A stretch of DNA of 64,000 nucleotides from JANNSX01 sp046348995 (lineage in GTDB: Bacteria > Pseudomonadota > Alphaproteobacteria > Rhizobiales > Hyphomicrobiaceae): the NCBI GenBank assembly GCA_046348995.1, contig JAXMDB010000004.1, positions 310,001 through 374,000 on the forward strand, in the 5' to 3' direction. Shown one piece after another: positions 7,946-16,170 of the stretch. The notes below the pieces were generated by a model. That model saw nothing but the letters and a program-made list of their open reading frames with translations, ran no database searches and was not told the DNA's origin. Numbering within the stretch: the stretch's first letter is position 1; each line of letters begins with the position of its first letter. Position numbers and translations under genes: made by a program.

Positions 7946-8635
7946 ATGCGCCCGATCCGGCATCTCCTGCTCGATTGCGATGGTGTCCTCGTCGACAGCG
8001 AGCCGATCGCGGTCGAGGTCGAGGTGGCGATGCTGCGGGAGGCGGGCATCCCCGCCGATCCCGCGATGATCGACGAGCATTTCGTCGGCAAGGATCTCAC
8101 CGCCATGATCGAGATCGTGCGCGAGCTGTTCGGCGTGACGCTTCCCGCGACCTTCGAAGCCGATCACGGCCGCCGGACGCTTGCCGCTTTCGCCGGGCGG
8201 TTGCAGCCGGTTCGCGGCTTGCCCGAGGCGCTCGCCGCCATCCCGCTCGGCAAAAGCGTCGTCTCCAACAGCGTACGCGAGCGCGTGCTCTATTCGATCG
8301 CGACCGCCGGCATCGCTCATCACTTCGGCGACCGCGTGCATGCGGCGGGCGATCCGGGCTTGCGCGCCAAGCCGTGGCCGGACCTCTACTTGGCGGCGGC
8401 TGAAAAAGCCCAAGTCGACATCGCTGATTGCCTCGTCGTCGAGGACAGCGCATCGGGCGTCCGCGCGGGCGTTGCCGCCGGAGCGCGCGTGCTGGGCTTT
8501 ACGGGCACATCCCACGACCCGGTTGTCCACAGCGCCAAGCTCCGCGAGGCTGGAGCGGAGCGAACCGAATCCGATATGGCTCGGCTGCCATGGTGGATCG
8601 AGGCGTTCGCATCGGGGTTCTCGGCGCTGCGATAG
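7946..8635 (+). CDS. HAD-IA family phosphatase
   Basis: A 229-residue haloacid-dehalogenase-like hydrolase of the phosphoglycolate phosphatase/beta-phosphoglucomutase type. Motif I is LLLDCDGVLVDSEP (nucleophile Asp at residue 10), motif II is the Ser in VVSNS, motif III is the Lys in AKPWPD and motif IV is VVEDSASGVRAGVAAG. The helical cap lies between motifs I and II. Such enzymes act on sugar phosphates or nucleotides; the substrate cannot be read. Its 3' end overlaps the start of the next gene by 46 bases. Confidence 0.88.
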   Translation: MRPIRHLLLDCDGVLVDSEPIAVEVEVAMLREAGIPADPAMIDEHFVGKDLTAMIEIVRELFGVTLPATFEADHGRRTLAAFAGRLQPVRGLPEALAAIPLGKSVVSNSVRERVLYSIATAGIAHHFGDRVHAAGDPGLRAKPWPDLYLAAAEKAQVDIADCLVVEDSASGVRAGVAAGARVLGFTGTSHDPVVHSAKLREAGAERTESDMARLPWWIEAFASGFSALR

Positions 8636-9396
8636 CGCTTGTCGCGGTGAGCCTTGCCGCGTGCTCGCAAGGCATGTCGTCACGGCTCGGCACGACGGGT
8701 GCGCTGCCGCCTCAGGAGGACGCGTCCGCCGGACCGGCCGACACCGCAGCGGCCGAGATCGCCATCCTCGCCGGCATCAACGGCCTCAGGCAGGAGGCCG
8801 GCGTCACGCCGGTTGCCCGGAACCCAGAGCTCGATGCGACGGCACGCGCCTTCGCCGCCTTCATGGCCGACAACGACAAATACGGCCACGACGCCGACGG
8901 CCGCCGCGCTGGCGATCGGGCGCGGGCGCAAGGCTACGAATCCTGCCGGCTGTCGGAAAACATCGGCCGCATCGAGAAGAGTGCGGGTCTATCGACGGCG
9001 GGCGTCACGCGCTTCTTCGTCGAGGGCTGGCGGGATAGCCCGGTGCATCACGCGGCGCTGATGTCGCCCTCCGCCATCGACACCGGCATCGGCGTCGCCA
9101 AGTCGCCGGGCGCCAATCGCTATTACGCCGTGCAGTTGTTCGGCCGGCCGCGCTCGAAGGAGATCCGCTACGCCCTCGTCAACCGGCTTCCCCAGACGAT
9201 CGCCTTCCGTCGCGGCGGCAAGCCCGATCGCCTGGCGCCCGGCATGGTCGTGACGGTGCGCTCCTGCGCGCCCAACGAGATCGCACTCGACGGAGTCGCG
9301 GGATCGGGTGTGCTGCTCGAGCCCGAGGACGGCATCCGCTACGAGATCGTCGCGGATGGGGCGGTCGCGAAGGTGGTGCCGAAGCGGATGGAGTAG
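8590..9396 (+). CDS. CAP/SCP-domain lipoprotein
   Basis: A 268-residue exported protein with a lipoprotein signal (hydrophobic VLGAAIALVAVSLAAC, lipobox LAAC, Cys about residue 20). A CAP (SCP/PR-1) domain spans about 50-190, with motifs including the His in KYGHDADG, SENIG and the C-terminal NRYYAVQLFG strand. The last 75 residues form an extra, unassigned domain. The ATG at 8590 overlaps the upstream HAD gene by 46 bases; it is the only start that gives a normal lipoprotein signal. CAP proteins in bacteria are mostly envelope proteins of unclear activity. Confidence 0.85.
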   Translation: MVDRGVRIGVLGAAIALVAVSLAACSQGMSSRLGTTGALPPQEDASAGPADTAAAEIAILAGINGLRQEAGVTPVARNPELDATARAFAAFMADNDKYGHDADGRRAGDRARAQGYESCRLSENIGRIEKSAGLSTAGVTRFFVEGWRDSPVHHAALMSPSAIDTGIGVAKSPGANRYYAVQLFGRPRSKEIRYALVNRLPQTIAFRRGGKPDRLAPGMVVTVRSCAPNEIALDGVAGSGVLLEPEDGIRYEIVADGAVAKVVPKRME

Positions 9397-9432
9397 TCGA
9401 TTCTTGCGATCGACGCGTCCTGCCAGTATGCC

Positions 9433-9927
9433 GTGGCTATGATCGATCCTGTGGCGGCGCTCCCAGCTTCCCAAAGATTTCTCGCCCTCGTGCTCGATGG
9501 CGAGCCGCCCACACTGACCGCGCTTTATCGCGCGCTCGATAACCTGGCGATGGCATATCACGCTGCCCCCGACATCGAACCAGACACGTCCGACGTCGAG
9601 GCGCCGCGACGCGATCAGTCCGAGCTACGCCGCGAGCTGTCACCGCGGTTTCCGAAGCTCGGTTACTACAATGCCTTGGATACCGACCGGCCGCTCGGCG
9701 CTCCCGCACTCGTCGGCGACGCGATCGATGATCTCGTCGATATCGTGCAAGACCTGATGGAGGTCGTTTGGCTGTTTGAGAACAGCCACATCAATGATGC
9801 ACACTGGACGTTTCGCTTCGGCTACGAGCATCACTGGGGCCAGCACCTTCGAGGATTGAGCCTCTACCTGCACGAGCTTATCTTCATGCAGCATGCCGAG
9901 TACGAGGCGACCGGTTCTGCATCGTGA
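9433..9927 (+). CDS. DUF5063-like protein
   Basis: A 164-residue soluble protein resembling the DUF5063 family: a helical N-terminal part, then PRFPKLGYYNALD, GDAIDDLVDIVQDLMEVVWL and FRFGYEHHWGQHLRGLSLYLHE. GTG at 9433 or ATG at 9439 can serve as the start. There is no signal peptide or membrane segment. Function is unknown for the family. It is transcribed on its own, converging on the SDR gene to its right. Confidence 0.7.
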   Translation: MAMIDPVAALPASQRFLALVLDGEPPTLTALYRALDNLAMAYHAAPDIEPDTSDVEAPRRDQSELRRELSPRFPKLGYYNALDTDRPLGAPALVGDAIDDLVDIVQDLMEVVWLFENSHINDAHWTFRFGYEHHWGQHLRGLSLYLHELIFMQHAEYEATGSAS

Positions 9928-10003
9928 GCCCTGCAAGAAACCTGCTTGGCTTGTGAAGCCCCTCAGTCATGCCTGCAAAGGCAGGCATGACGTGGTCGAT
10001 GGC

Positions 10004-11500
10004 TTAAGCCTCACGGGGGATCCCAACGGCAGCGGACGGCGCTCGGCTGTCTCTTGCCGTCCCTAGAATGCAATCGAGCAACCCCTCCAACCTTGGCGCC
10101 TCGAACACGAAGCCGGTCGCGAGTGCTTGGCTCGGCACGACTTTCTGACCGCCGAGTAGCAGCTCGCGGGCAAGGTCACCGCCGAGGCGGTCCAGCACCC
10201 AAGCGGGCGCATGCATGACGGCCGGACGATGCAGCGCGCGCGCGAGCGTTGCGACGAGCTCGGCGTTGGTGACGGGCTCCGGCGCCATCGCATTGAGCGG
10301 GCCGTCGATCCGAGGCGTTGCGATCGCGTGCGCGATGAGCCGCACGAGATCGTCGCGGCCGATCCAGCTCATCCATTGTTTGCCCGTGCCGAAGCGTCCG
10401 CCCAGTCCGAACTCGAAGGGCGTCAGCATGCGCGTGAGCATGCCGCCTTCGGTTCCGAGCACGAGGCCGATCCTGAGCCGCACGACGCGCACGCCATGGG
10501 CCTCGGCCTTCTGCGCGGCGTCCTCCCAGGCGACACAGAGCTCGCGGCTGAAGCAGGCGCGGCCGTCGGACGCCTCATCGAGCGCTTCGTCGCCCCACAG
10601 CCCGTACCAGCCGATCGCCGAGCCGCTGACGAGCACCTTCGGCTTCACATCGAGGCGCGCGACGAGATCGACGACGGCCTTCGTGGTATCGAGCCGGCTG
10701 GCGAGAATTCGCGCCCGCTTTCTGGCGGTCCACAGCCCGTTGGCGATCGGCTCGCCCGCAAGATTGACGATGGCGTCGATGCGGGCATCGCTCCCGATCT
10801 GATCGAGCGCGGTGACGAGCGTCAGCGGGCGCATGCGAAGCGCATCCGGATTTGCATCGCGCACCAGGGCGATGACGCGATGGCCGCCCGCGACCAACCC
10901 CTCGACGAGTCGGCGGCCGATGAAACCGGTGGCGCCGGTCACGAGCACGGTTTGGCGCGGCGGCAGAGCCTGCATCAACGGCGCCGCCGGCCGGCCCTCG
11001 AGCCTGAGGCTGCGCTGCGCCGCATACCAGTCGCGGACGAAGAACACCGCGACGGCGGGACCCGCGAAGGTCGCGAGCAGCGTCCAGATCCCGTGCGTTG
11101 CGATGGCGAGCCCGGACGGCGCGTGAGCCCAATCGACCAGCACCGGCAGCACGAGCGAGAGGATCGCCCCGTAGTTGACCGCGAGTAGCGTGTGCAGCAC
11201 GCGCTCGGTCGGCGGCAGGCGGCGGCTCACATCCTCCTCGACGAAGTCCCAGAGGGTAATGACGACCTCGATGGCCAGCAGCGCCATGACGAGAGCCGCC
11301 CAGATCCCGGTCGTTTGCAACCAGCCGAGCGTCAGAAACAGCACGGCGTAGATACCGTTGCGCACCGCGTGCAGCTGCAGCTCGCGATGCTGCGACGGCC
11401 GCCAGGCGAGCCGCTCGGTGAATTCGTGATGGTAGAGCATATCAAACGCACCCATCGCCATTTGGATAGCGATCAGCGTCCAGAGCAGATCGGAATTCAT
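10004..11500 (-). CDS. Membrane-anchored TIGR01777-type SDR epimerase
   Basis: A 498-residue fusion. Residues 1-150 form about four membrane helices with a His-rich loop (MLYHHEF, SQHRELQLHAV). Residues 178-490 are an extended short-chain dehydrogenase of the TIGR01777/YfcH type, with nucleotide-binding VLVTGATGFIGRRLVEGL, NLAGEPIANGLW, the active-site SGSAIGWYG and the C-terminal DUF1731-like block (HAPAWVLDRLGGDLARELLLGGQKV, ending near PSQAL). The ATG at 11500 overlaps the stop of the DUF4166 gene by 4 bases; a longer in-frame extension through that gene is an artefact. The substrate is unknown; membrane or envelope modification is an inference. Confidence 0.85.
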   Translation of the reverse strand: MNSDLLWTLIAIQMAMGAFDMLYHHEFTERLAWRPSQHRELQLHAVRNGIYAVLFLTLGWLQTTGIWAALVMALLAIEVVITLWDFVEEDVSRRLPPTERVLHTLLAVNYGAILSLVLPVLVDWAHAPSGLAIATHGIWTLLATFAGPAVAVFFVRDWYAAQRSLRLEGRPAAPLMQALPPRQTVLVTGATGFIGRRLVEGLVAGGHRVIALVRDANPDALRMRPLTLVTALDQIGSDARIDAIVNLAGEPIANGLWTARKRARILASRLDTTKAVVDLVARLDVKPKVLVSGSAIGWYGLWGDEALDEASDGRACFSRELCVAWEDAAQKAEAHGVRVVRLRIGLVLGTEGGMLTRMLTPFEFGLGGRFGTGKQWMSWIGRDDLVRLIAHAIATPRIDGPLNAMAPEPVTNAELVATLARALHRPAVMHAPAWVLDRLGGDLARELLLGGQKVVPSQALATGFVFEAPRLEGLLDCILGTARDSRAPSAAVGIPREA

Positions 11501-12180
11501 GTGGGGGACTCCTCGAAAACGACCCGCTGGTGGATCAGCGATCCGAGCCAGGGGTGATGCAGATCGAGCGTGAAGGCAAAGTGCGTGTCGTCGATCTCGG
11601 TGTGGGCGAGCGTCATGTGGCCAGGCGAGAGCCAGGCTGGGAGGTGCAGGCGATGGCGGCCGAGCGCTAGGAAGTACCGATGGCTCGTGAAGATCAGCGC
11701 CGTGTCGGTTGCTGCGAGGAGAAGGCTCATGCCCACGCCGCCACCAACATGCTCCTCGAGCCCGGTCTCGCCAGAGAACCGTTTGCGCGAGTGGATCATC
11801 TGCGGCAGGCGGTACTTGCGCGCGTAAAGTCGCGTCCAGACTTGGCCCCCGTAGCGCTGGTCCTCGGTGACGGTGACGACGGCCGCAACGCCGGTATCGC
11901 GCGAGAGGGGGAGCGGTGCGCCGATGAGGCGGGCGAGATGCGCGAACAGGAAACCGCCGCGGCTCATTCCCATCTCGACGACGAGACCGCGATAGACTGC
12001 GGTAGCGCCATCCGAGAGGCGCTTCGAGAACCGGCGGCGGACGGCCGGCGGCAGGCGTTGCCAATCGGCCTCGGCAAGCAGCGCGCGGAACCGCAGGTCG
12101 GCAAGCTCCGCGGTCGGCCTAGGAATGATATCCTTTCGGGCTTGGTATGCGACTTGCCCAACGCGGCCACCGATTGCCAC
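11497..12180 (-). CDS. DUF4166 domain protein
   Basis: A 227-residue protein of the DUF4166 type. Recognisable are FRALLAEADWQRLPPAVRRRFS near residue 30, the GLVVEMGMSRGGFLFAHLARLIGAPLP segment and a beta-rich C-terminal half ending LGSLIHQRVVFEE. Function is unknown. In other bacteria DUF4166 is often fused or adjacent to saccharopine-dehydrogenase-like or SDR enzymes, which agrees with its 4-base overlap with the SDR gene here. It is separated by 12 bases from the MarR-type regulator upstream, so the three genes likely form one operon. Confidence 0.8.
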   Translation of the reverse strand: MAIGGRVGQVAYQARKDIIPRPTAELADLRFRALLAEADWQRLPPAVRRRFSKRLSDGATAVYRGLVVEMGMSRGGFLFAHLARLIGAPLPLSRDTGVAAVVTVTEDQRYGGQVWTRLYARKYRLPQMIHSRKRFSGETGLEEHVGGGVGMSLLLAATDTALIFTSHRYFLALGRHRLHLPAWLSPGHMTLAHTEIDDTHFAFTLDLHHPWLGSLIHQRVVFEESPT

Positions 12181-12192
12181 GACACGCTCCTG

Positions 12193-12759
12193 CTATTTGC
12201 TCTTGTCGCCCGGGATGAACTTGATGATGCGCGCGCCGAGCTTCATCAGCGTCGCGAGCTTCGACTTCGGCACGCTCAGCATCTGCGTGTACCAGGTGTC
12301 CGCCGTCTCGACGAACTTGAGCATCTCGCGAAGCCGCTCGACGGCGACGGGGCTCACCTTGCGATCGCCCTCTGCCTCGGCGAGAGCCGACTTGAGCGCC
12401 GCCATCGCCGGATCGATCTCGCGGGTCTTGCGGCCGGCGGCGATGCGCTGGACCATCGTCCAGACATCCGTCTCGGCCTCGAAATGCTCGCGCCGGTCGC
12501 CGCGCACCGGCACGCGCCGGATGAGATCCCAGCCGATCAGCTCCTTCAGCGAGTTCGAGACATTCGACCGCGCGATGCCGAGTTGTAGCACGATCTCTTC
12601 CGCCGTCAGCGGCCGCTCGGAGACGTAGAGCAGTGCGTGGATCTGGCTGACCGACCGGTTGACGCCCCAGGTCGAGCCCATGTCGCCCCAGTGCAGCACG
12701 AACCGCTCGATGGCGGGGTGGAGGCGGGGGGCGTCCTTATTGTCGGTAATTTCTGTCAT
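12193..12759 (-). CDS. GbsR/MarR-family transcriptional regulator
   Basis: A 188-residue regulator with an N-terminal winged helix (about residues 20-90: ALLYVSERPLTAEEIVLQL, GIARSNVSNSLKELIGWDLI, wing RRVPVRGDRREHFEAE) and a helical C-terminal dimerisation part. The GbsR-type WGVNRSVSQIHAL segment is clear. The ATG at 12759 lies inside an inverted repeat, suggesting autoregulation of this gene and the two downstream genes. An alternative GTG at 12807 would add 16 residues but lacks a ribosome-binding site. The ligand is unknown. Confidence 0.85.
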   Translation of the reverse strand: MTEITDNKDAPRLHPAIERFVLHWGDMGSTWGVNRSVSQIHALLYVSERPLTAEEIVLQLGIARSNVSNSLKELIGWDLIRRVPVRGDRREHFEAETDVWTMVQRIAAGRKTREIDPAMAALKSALAEAEGDRKVSPVAVERLREMLKFVETADTWYTQMLSVPKSKLATLMKLGARIIKFIPGDKSK

Positions 12760-12776
12760 GGCAGAAATATCGGACA
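12741..12776. promoter_or_regulatory. Inverted-repeat operator over the MarR start codon
   Basis: A perfect 7-base inverted repeat, ATTTCTG (12749-12755) and CAGAAAT (12762-12768), is separated by 6 bases that include the start codon. It extends imperfectly so that 12 of 15 positions pair between 12741-12755 and 12762-12776. The size and position fit a MarR-type dimer site for autorepression. Regulation is inferred; the symmetry is directly seen. Confidence 0.6.
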
Positions 12777-12812
12777 CGACGGGAGAGAAGTCAAGGGGTG
12801 CCGACACGGTCC

Positions 12813-12934
12813 GTAGGTTGGGTTGGCGCGAAGCGCGTAACCCAACATTGGCTATGTGCGTTCGAGCGTTAGGTTACGCGCGGAGAGCCGCAATGCTTGC
12901 CCGTTGGGATGTTGCCCGCGCTAACCTAACCTAC
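12813..12934. repeat. Intergenic palindromic repeat (GTAGGTTGGGTT type)
   Basis: Near-inverted ends (GTAGGTTGGGTT at 12813, AACCTAACCTAC ending 12934) enclose further short palindromes such as GCGCGAAGCGCG and GTTGGGTT/AACCCAAC. A relative occurs at 40892-41045 after yidD. The element abuts and slightly overlaps the end of the GNAT gene. Confidence 0.65.
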
Positions 12935-13428
12935 AGTCCGACCGCCCTCTGCAGCAGCACCAGATCCAACCGCCGGCCGAACTTGAAGCCGACCTCCTTC
13001 AAATGCGCGGTCTTGGCGAAGCCGAGGCGCTCGTGGAAACGGATGCTTCCCTCGTTCTCGGCATCGACGCCGGCGATGATCATGTGTTTGCCGAGCTTGG
13101 CCGCGATCGGCCAGAGCCCCTTGACGAGCTTTTCGCCGATGCCCTTGCCGCGGTGGCCGTCACGCACGAGCAGCGAATGTTCGACGGTGAAGCGATAGCC
13201 GGGCCAGGGGCGGAAATCACCGAAGGAGGAGAAGCCGAGCACGTGGCCTCCCTCCTCCGCGACGAGCACCGGATAGCCGAGCGTCTCGCGATCCGAAAAC
13301 CACTGACGCCGGTTGTCCAGCGTCAGCGGGTCGTCGAAGTAGATGGCGGTCGAGTTGGCGATGACGTCGTTCGTGATGTCGAGGATCTGAGGCAGATCCG
13401 CGAGCGTCGCTGAACGGATCGTCACCAT
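12931..13428 (-). CDS. GNAT N-acetyltransferase, phosphinothricin acetyltransferase-like
   Basis: A 165-residue acetyltransferase. Its N-terminal IRSATLADLPQILDITNDVIANST, the FRPWPGYRFTVEHSLLV strand and the acetyl-CoA site RDGHRGKGIGEKLV followed by NEGSIRFHERLGF match the PAT/bar group that acetylates methionine sulfoximine or phosphinothricin-like amines. The ATG at 13428 removes a long upstream extension overlapping the ureohydrolase gene. It starts 6 bases after that gene ends, so the two are probably co-transcribed. The real substrate is unknown. Confidence 0.85.
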   Translation of the reverse strand: MVTIRSATLADLPQILDITNDVIANSTAIYFDDPLTLDNRRQWFSDRETLGYPVLVAEEGGHVLGFSSFGDFRPWPGYRFTVEHSLLVRDGHRGKGIGEKLVKGLWPIAAKLGKHMIIAGVDAENEGSIRFHERLGFAKTAHLKEVGFKFGRRLDLVLLQRAVGL

Positions 13429-13433
13429 CGCCC

Positions 13434-14438
13434 TCACCTCTTCTTGGCTTTGCTCGCGGCCTTGCCGCCGCCCGCCTTGTTGCGCGCGACGTTGTCGGCG
13501 AGCAGGCAGAGGATCTCGAACATGAGATTGGCCGCCACCAGCGCCGTGCCGCCTGTCATATCGAACGGCGGCGAGACCTCGACCACGTCGGCGCCCATGA
13601 AGTTGAGCCCCTTCAAGCCGCGCAGCATCTGCTGCGCCTCGCGCGGGTTGTAGCCGCCGATCTCGGGCGTGCCGGTGCCGGGCGTGTAGGTCGGATCGAT
13701 GCCGTCGACGTCGAAGGAGAGATAGGTCGGCTTGTCGCCGACGACGCGGCGCGCCTCCTTGATCACCTTCTCGAAGCCCATCTCGAAGACGTCCTCGATG
13801 AAGAGGAGCTTGACGCCGTTCTTCTCGGCCCACTCGTGATCGTCGGCGGCGTACATCGAGCCACGGATGCCGATCTGGATGATGCGCTTGGGGTCGAGTA
13901 GCTCCTCCTCGATGGCGCGGCGGAAGGGCGTGCCGTGGGTGATCTTGAAGCCGCCGAAATACTCGTCGTAGAGGTCGGTGTGGCTGTCGAAATGGATCAT
14001 GCCGACGGGGCCGTCATTGGCGATGCCGCGCAGGATCGGTAGCGAGATCAGATGATCGCCGCCGGCCGTCAGCGGCATGATCCCGCGCGTCTTCAAATCC
14101 GAATAGAATCCGGTGATGCGCTCGAGCGCATTGTCGAGATCGGCCGGGTTGACCGGGCTGTCGCCGACGTCGGCGCAGTTGGCGAGCATGAACGGCGAGA
14201 AGCCGTGCGTACGATGAAAGCGGCGGATGATCGAGGACTGGTCGCGGATCTGGCGGGGGCCGTGGCGCGGACCGGTGCGGTTGGTGACGCCCTGGTCGAA
14301 CGGCACGCCGACGAGTGCGATGTCGAGGTCTTTGGCGCGCGCGTCGTCGAGCGGCACGTAGGGCAGCCGCATGAAGGTCGCGATGTGGGCAAAGCGCGGC
14401 CAGGGGTTGATGCCGAGCGGCATGAAGTTGTCGGTCAT
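13434..14438 (-). CDS. Agmatinase/ureohydrolase family protein
   Basis: A 334-residue arginase-superfamily enzyme that would release urea from agmatine, guanidinobutyrate or a related guanidino compound using two Mn ions. Metal-binding motifs are GGDHLISLP, IHFDSHTDLYDE and SFDVDGIDPTYTPGTGTPE. Length and overall pattern fit agmatinase (speB) or guanidinobutyrase; the two cannot be told apart by eye. The start ATG at 14438 has GGGAGG 7 bases upstream. The C-terminal tail is Lys-rich (KAASKAKKR). The GNAT gene follows immediately. Confidence 0.9.
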   Translation of the reverse strand: MTDNFMPLGINPWPRFAHIATFMRLPYVPLDDARAKDLDIALVGVPFDQGVTNRTGPRHGPRQIRDQSSIIRRFHRTHGFSPFMLANCADVGDSPVNPADLDNALERITGFYSDLKTRGIMPLTAGGDHLISLPILRGIANDGPVGMIHFDSHTDLYDEYFGGFKITHGTPFRRAIEEELLDPKRIIQIGIRGSMYAADDHEWAEKNGVKLLFIEDVFEMGFEKVIKEARRVVGDKPTYLSFDVDGIDPTYTPGTGTPEIGGYNPREAQQMLRGLKGLNFMGADVVEVSPPFDMTGGTALVAANLMFEILCLLADNVARNKAGGGKAASKAKKR

Positions 14439-14472
14439 GGATGGTCCTCCCGTTTGGTGCAACCGCAGGCGG

Positions 14473-14625
14473 CCCCCTTCCCCCCTTGAGGGGGAAGGCC
14501 AAGCGCCTTGGACTTAGATGCAAAGCAGCTAAGTCCTTAGCGCTTGGGATGGGGGGAGAGACAAGACCAATGAGTCATTTGCTTTCGACCCCCCACCCCA
14601 ACCCTCCCCCTCAAGGGGGGAGGGT
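14473..14625. repeat. Dispersed 150-bp palindromic element, copy A
   Basis: It occupies most of the 378-base gene-free stretch 14439-14816. The outer arms (CCTTCCCCCCTTGAGGGGGAAGG and CCTCCCCCTCAAGGGGGGAGG) are inverted relative to each other and each is palindromic. An inner hairpin pairs GGACTTAG with CTAAGTCC. The same layout recurs at 53478-53625, including the shared string GCTTTCGACCCCCCACCCC. No gene was seen in the remaining sequence to 14816. Confidence 0.8.
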
Positions 14626-14816
14626 GTACCAACCCGATCGGTCTAAAGGCAGTCGCGCCATCAATAGTCGTCCGCGCCGGGCCCTGCAAAGCCCTATGCC
14701 GCAATCGAGCCCTGCACCACGTGCGAGGAAGGGACCCTAATCCACTGACTTGGCGATAAATTCTGCTTTACCAAGCTCGGCGAAACTGGCGGAGACCACT
14801 GCCGTCAGGAGTTGCC

Positions 14817-16055
14817 ATGACCACCGTTGCCAAGCTCGACGTCCTGCCCTCGCCGCAGCGCATTCTCGACATCGATCCGCCCGAGAAGCCGCTGCCGCTG
14901 CCGCAGATGCTGAAGCTCGTCGCCGAGAAGCACGGCAAGTCGCTGCCCAACATGGTGGCCGAGATCGCCCGCCTCTCGTTCGGCCCCGGCAAGGTCTCGA
15001 CGGAGGAATACTTCGATCTGCGCCTCTACGACGACGCCCTCTCGCCCCAGGACAAGAAGACCTTCCTCGGCATGCGCGGATCGAAGCAAGTCGGCCTCGA
15101 TGCCAATCAGAACGAGCACTGGTTCTCGGTCGTCTCCGACAAGATCGTGTTCTACACGCTGATGGCGGGCTACGGCTTCCCGACCATCAAGCAGAAGGCA
15201 CTCTATCATCCGCACTTGCACATGCCGGCCTTCACGATGCTGCGCAAGGCCGTCCAGATCGTCGACTTCCTGAAAACGACGACCGACTTCCCGCTGTTCG
15301 GCAAGCCGTGCAACTCCTCGCTCTCGCTCGGCACCGTCTCGATCGATGCGCGCGACGAGGCCACCGGCGAGCTCATCCTACGTGGCGGCCGGCGCGTGAA
15401 GCCGGAGGACCTCGCCCACGAGATCGCGATCCGCTACGTCGGCGGCTACATGTTCCAGGAACGGCTCGAAGCTCATCCGGACATGAAGGCCTTGATGGGC
15501 GACCGCATCGGCACCATCCGCGTCTATACGACCTTTGGGCCCAAGGGTCCGAAAGTGTTCCGCGCCTGCTGGAAGGTTTCGGCCGGCTCCAACCGCGCCG
15601 ACAACTTCTGGCGCAACGGCAACATGCTGGCGGCCGTCAACACCGATAGCGGCGCCGTCACGCGTGTCATCCGCGGCATCGGCCCGATGCAGGAGGAGAT
15701 CGTCACGCATCCCGATACGGGCGCGACGCTTCTCGGAACGCAAGTGCCGTGCTGGAAGGAAGCGCTCGAGCTTGCGATCTCGACGGCCCGCGACCTGCCG
15801 CACGTGCCCTTGATCGGCTGGGACATCGCGGTGACCGGCCGCGGCCCGGTGCTTGTCGAGGCCAACAACACTCCTGATTTCCGCTTGGTGGAAATGTGCG
15901 AGCGCCGCGGCGCCTATGACGACGAGCTGAAGGAATTCCTCACCTTCATCGGCAAAATTTGGTCGAACGCCAAGACGAAGGACAAGGCGAAACTCAAGCA
16001 AAACCGCATGAAGGGTGTGCGCAAGGCGATCGAGTCGGGGCGCAAGAGCGCCTAA
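14817..16055 (+). CDS. Sugar-transfer-associated ATP-grasp protein
   Basis: A 412-residue protein of the ATP-grasp superfamily resembling the ATPgrasp_ST group. Visible are a helical N-terminus (about 1-90), DKIVFYTLMAGYGFPTIKQKALYH, FGKPCNSSLSLGTVSID and the C-terminal ATP/Mg site IGWDIAVTGRGPVLVEANNTPDF. A Lys/Arg-rich tail ends the protein. ATP-grasp enzymes of this group are usually found with capsule or polysaccharide genes; none are nearby, so the substrate is unknown. It stands alone after the palindromic element. Confidence 0.8.
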   Translation: MTTVAKLDVLPSPQRILDIDPPEKPLPLPQMLKLVAEKHGKSLPNMVAEIARLSFGPGKVSTEEYFDLRLYDDALSPQDKKTFLGMRGSKQVGLDANQNEHWFSVVSDKIVFYTLMAGYGFPTIKQKALYHPHLHMPAFTMLRKAVQIVDFLKTTTDFPLFGKPCNSSLSLGTVSIDARDEATGELILRGGRRVKPEDLAHEIAIRYVGGYMFQERLEAHPDMKALMGDRIGTIRVYTTFGPKGPKVFRACWKVSAGSNRADNFWRNGNMLAAVNTDSGAVTRVIRGIGPMQEEIVTHPDTGATLLGTQVPCWKEALELAISTARDLPHVPLIGWDIAVTGRGPVLVEANNTPDFRLVEMCERRGAYDDELKEFLTFIGKIWSNAKTKDKAKLKQNRMKGVRKAIESGRKSA

Positions 16056-16170
16056 CGGAGAGAATCCTCTCGGAACGGTTCCACCTGACGGGACGCTGTC
16101 AGGAGCGATAAGCCATGCTATCGCTTCCTGCCATCGTGGCCTTCGGGCGCGACACCGATCGGATGCGCAT

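Noticed and set aside
12807..12807. GTG start for the MarR-type regulator
   Set aside because: No ribosome-binding site, and the added residues do not resemble the family; the ATG at 12759 fits better, though this is not certain.
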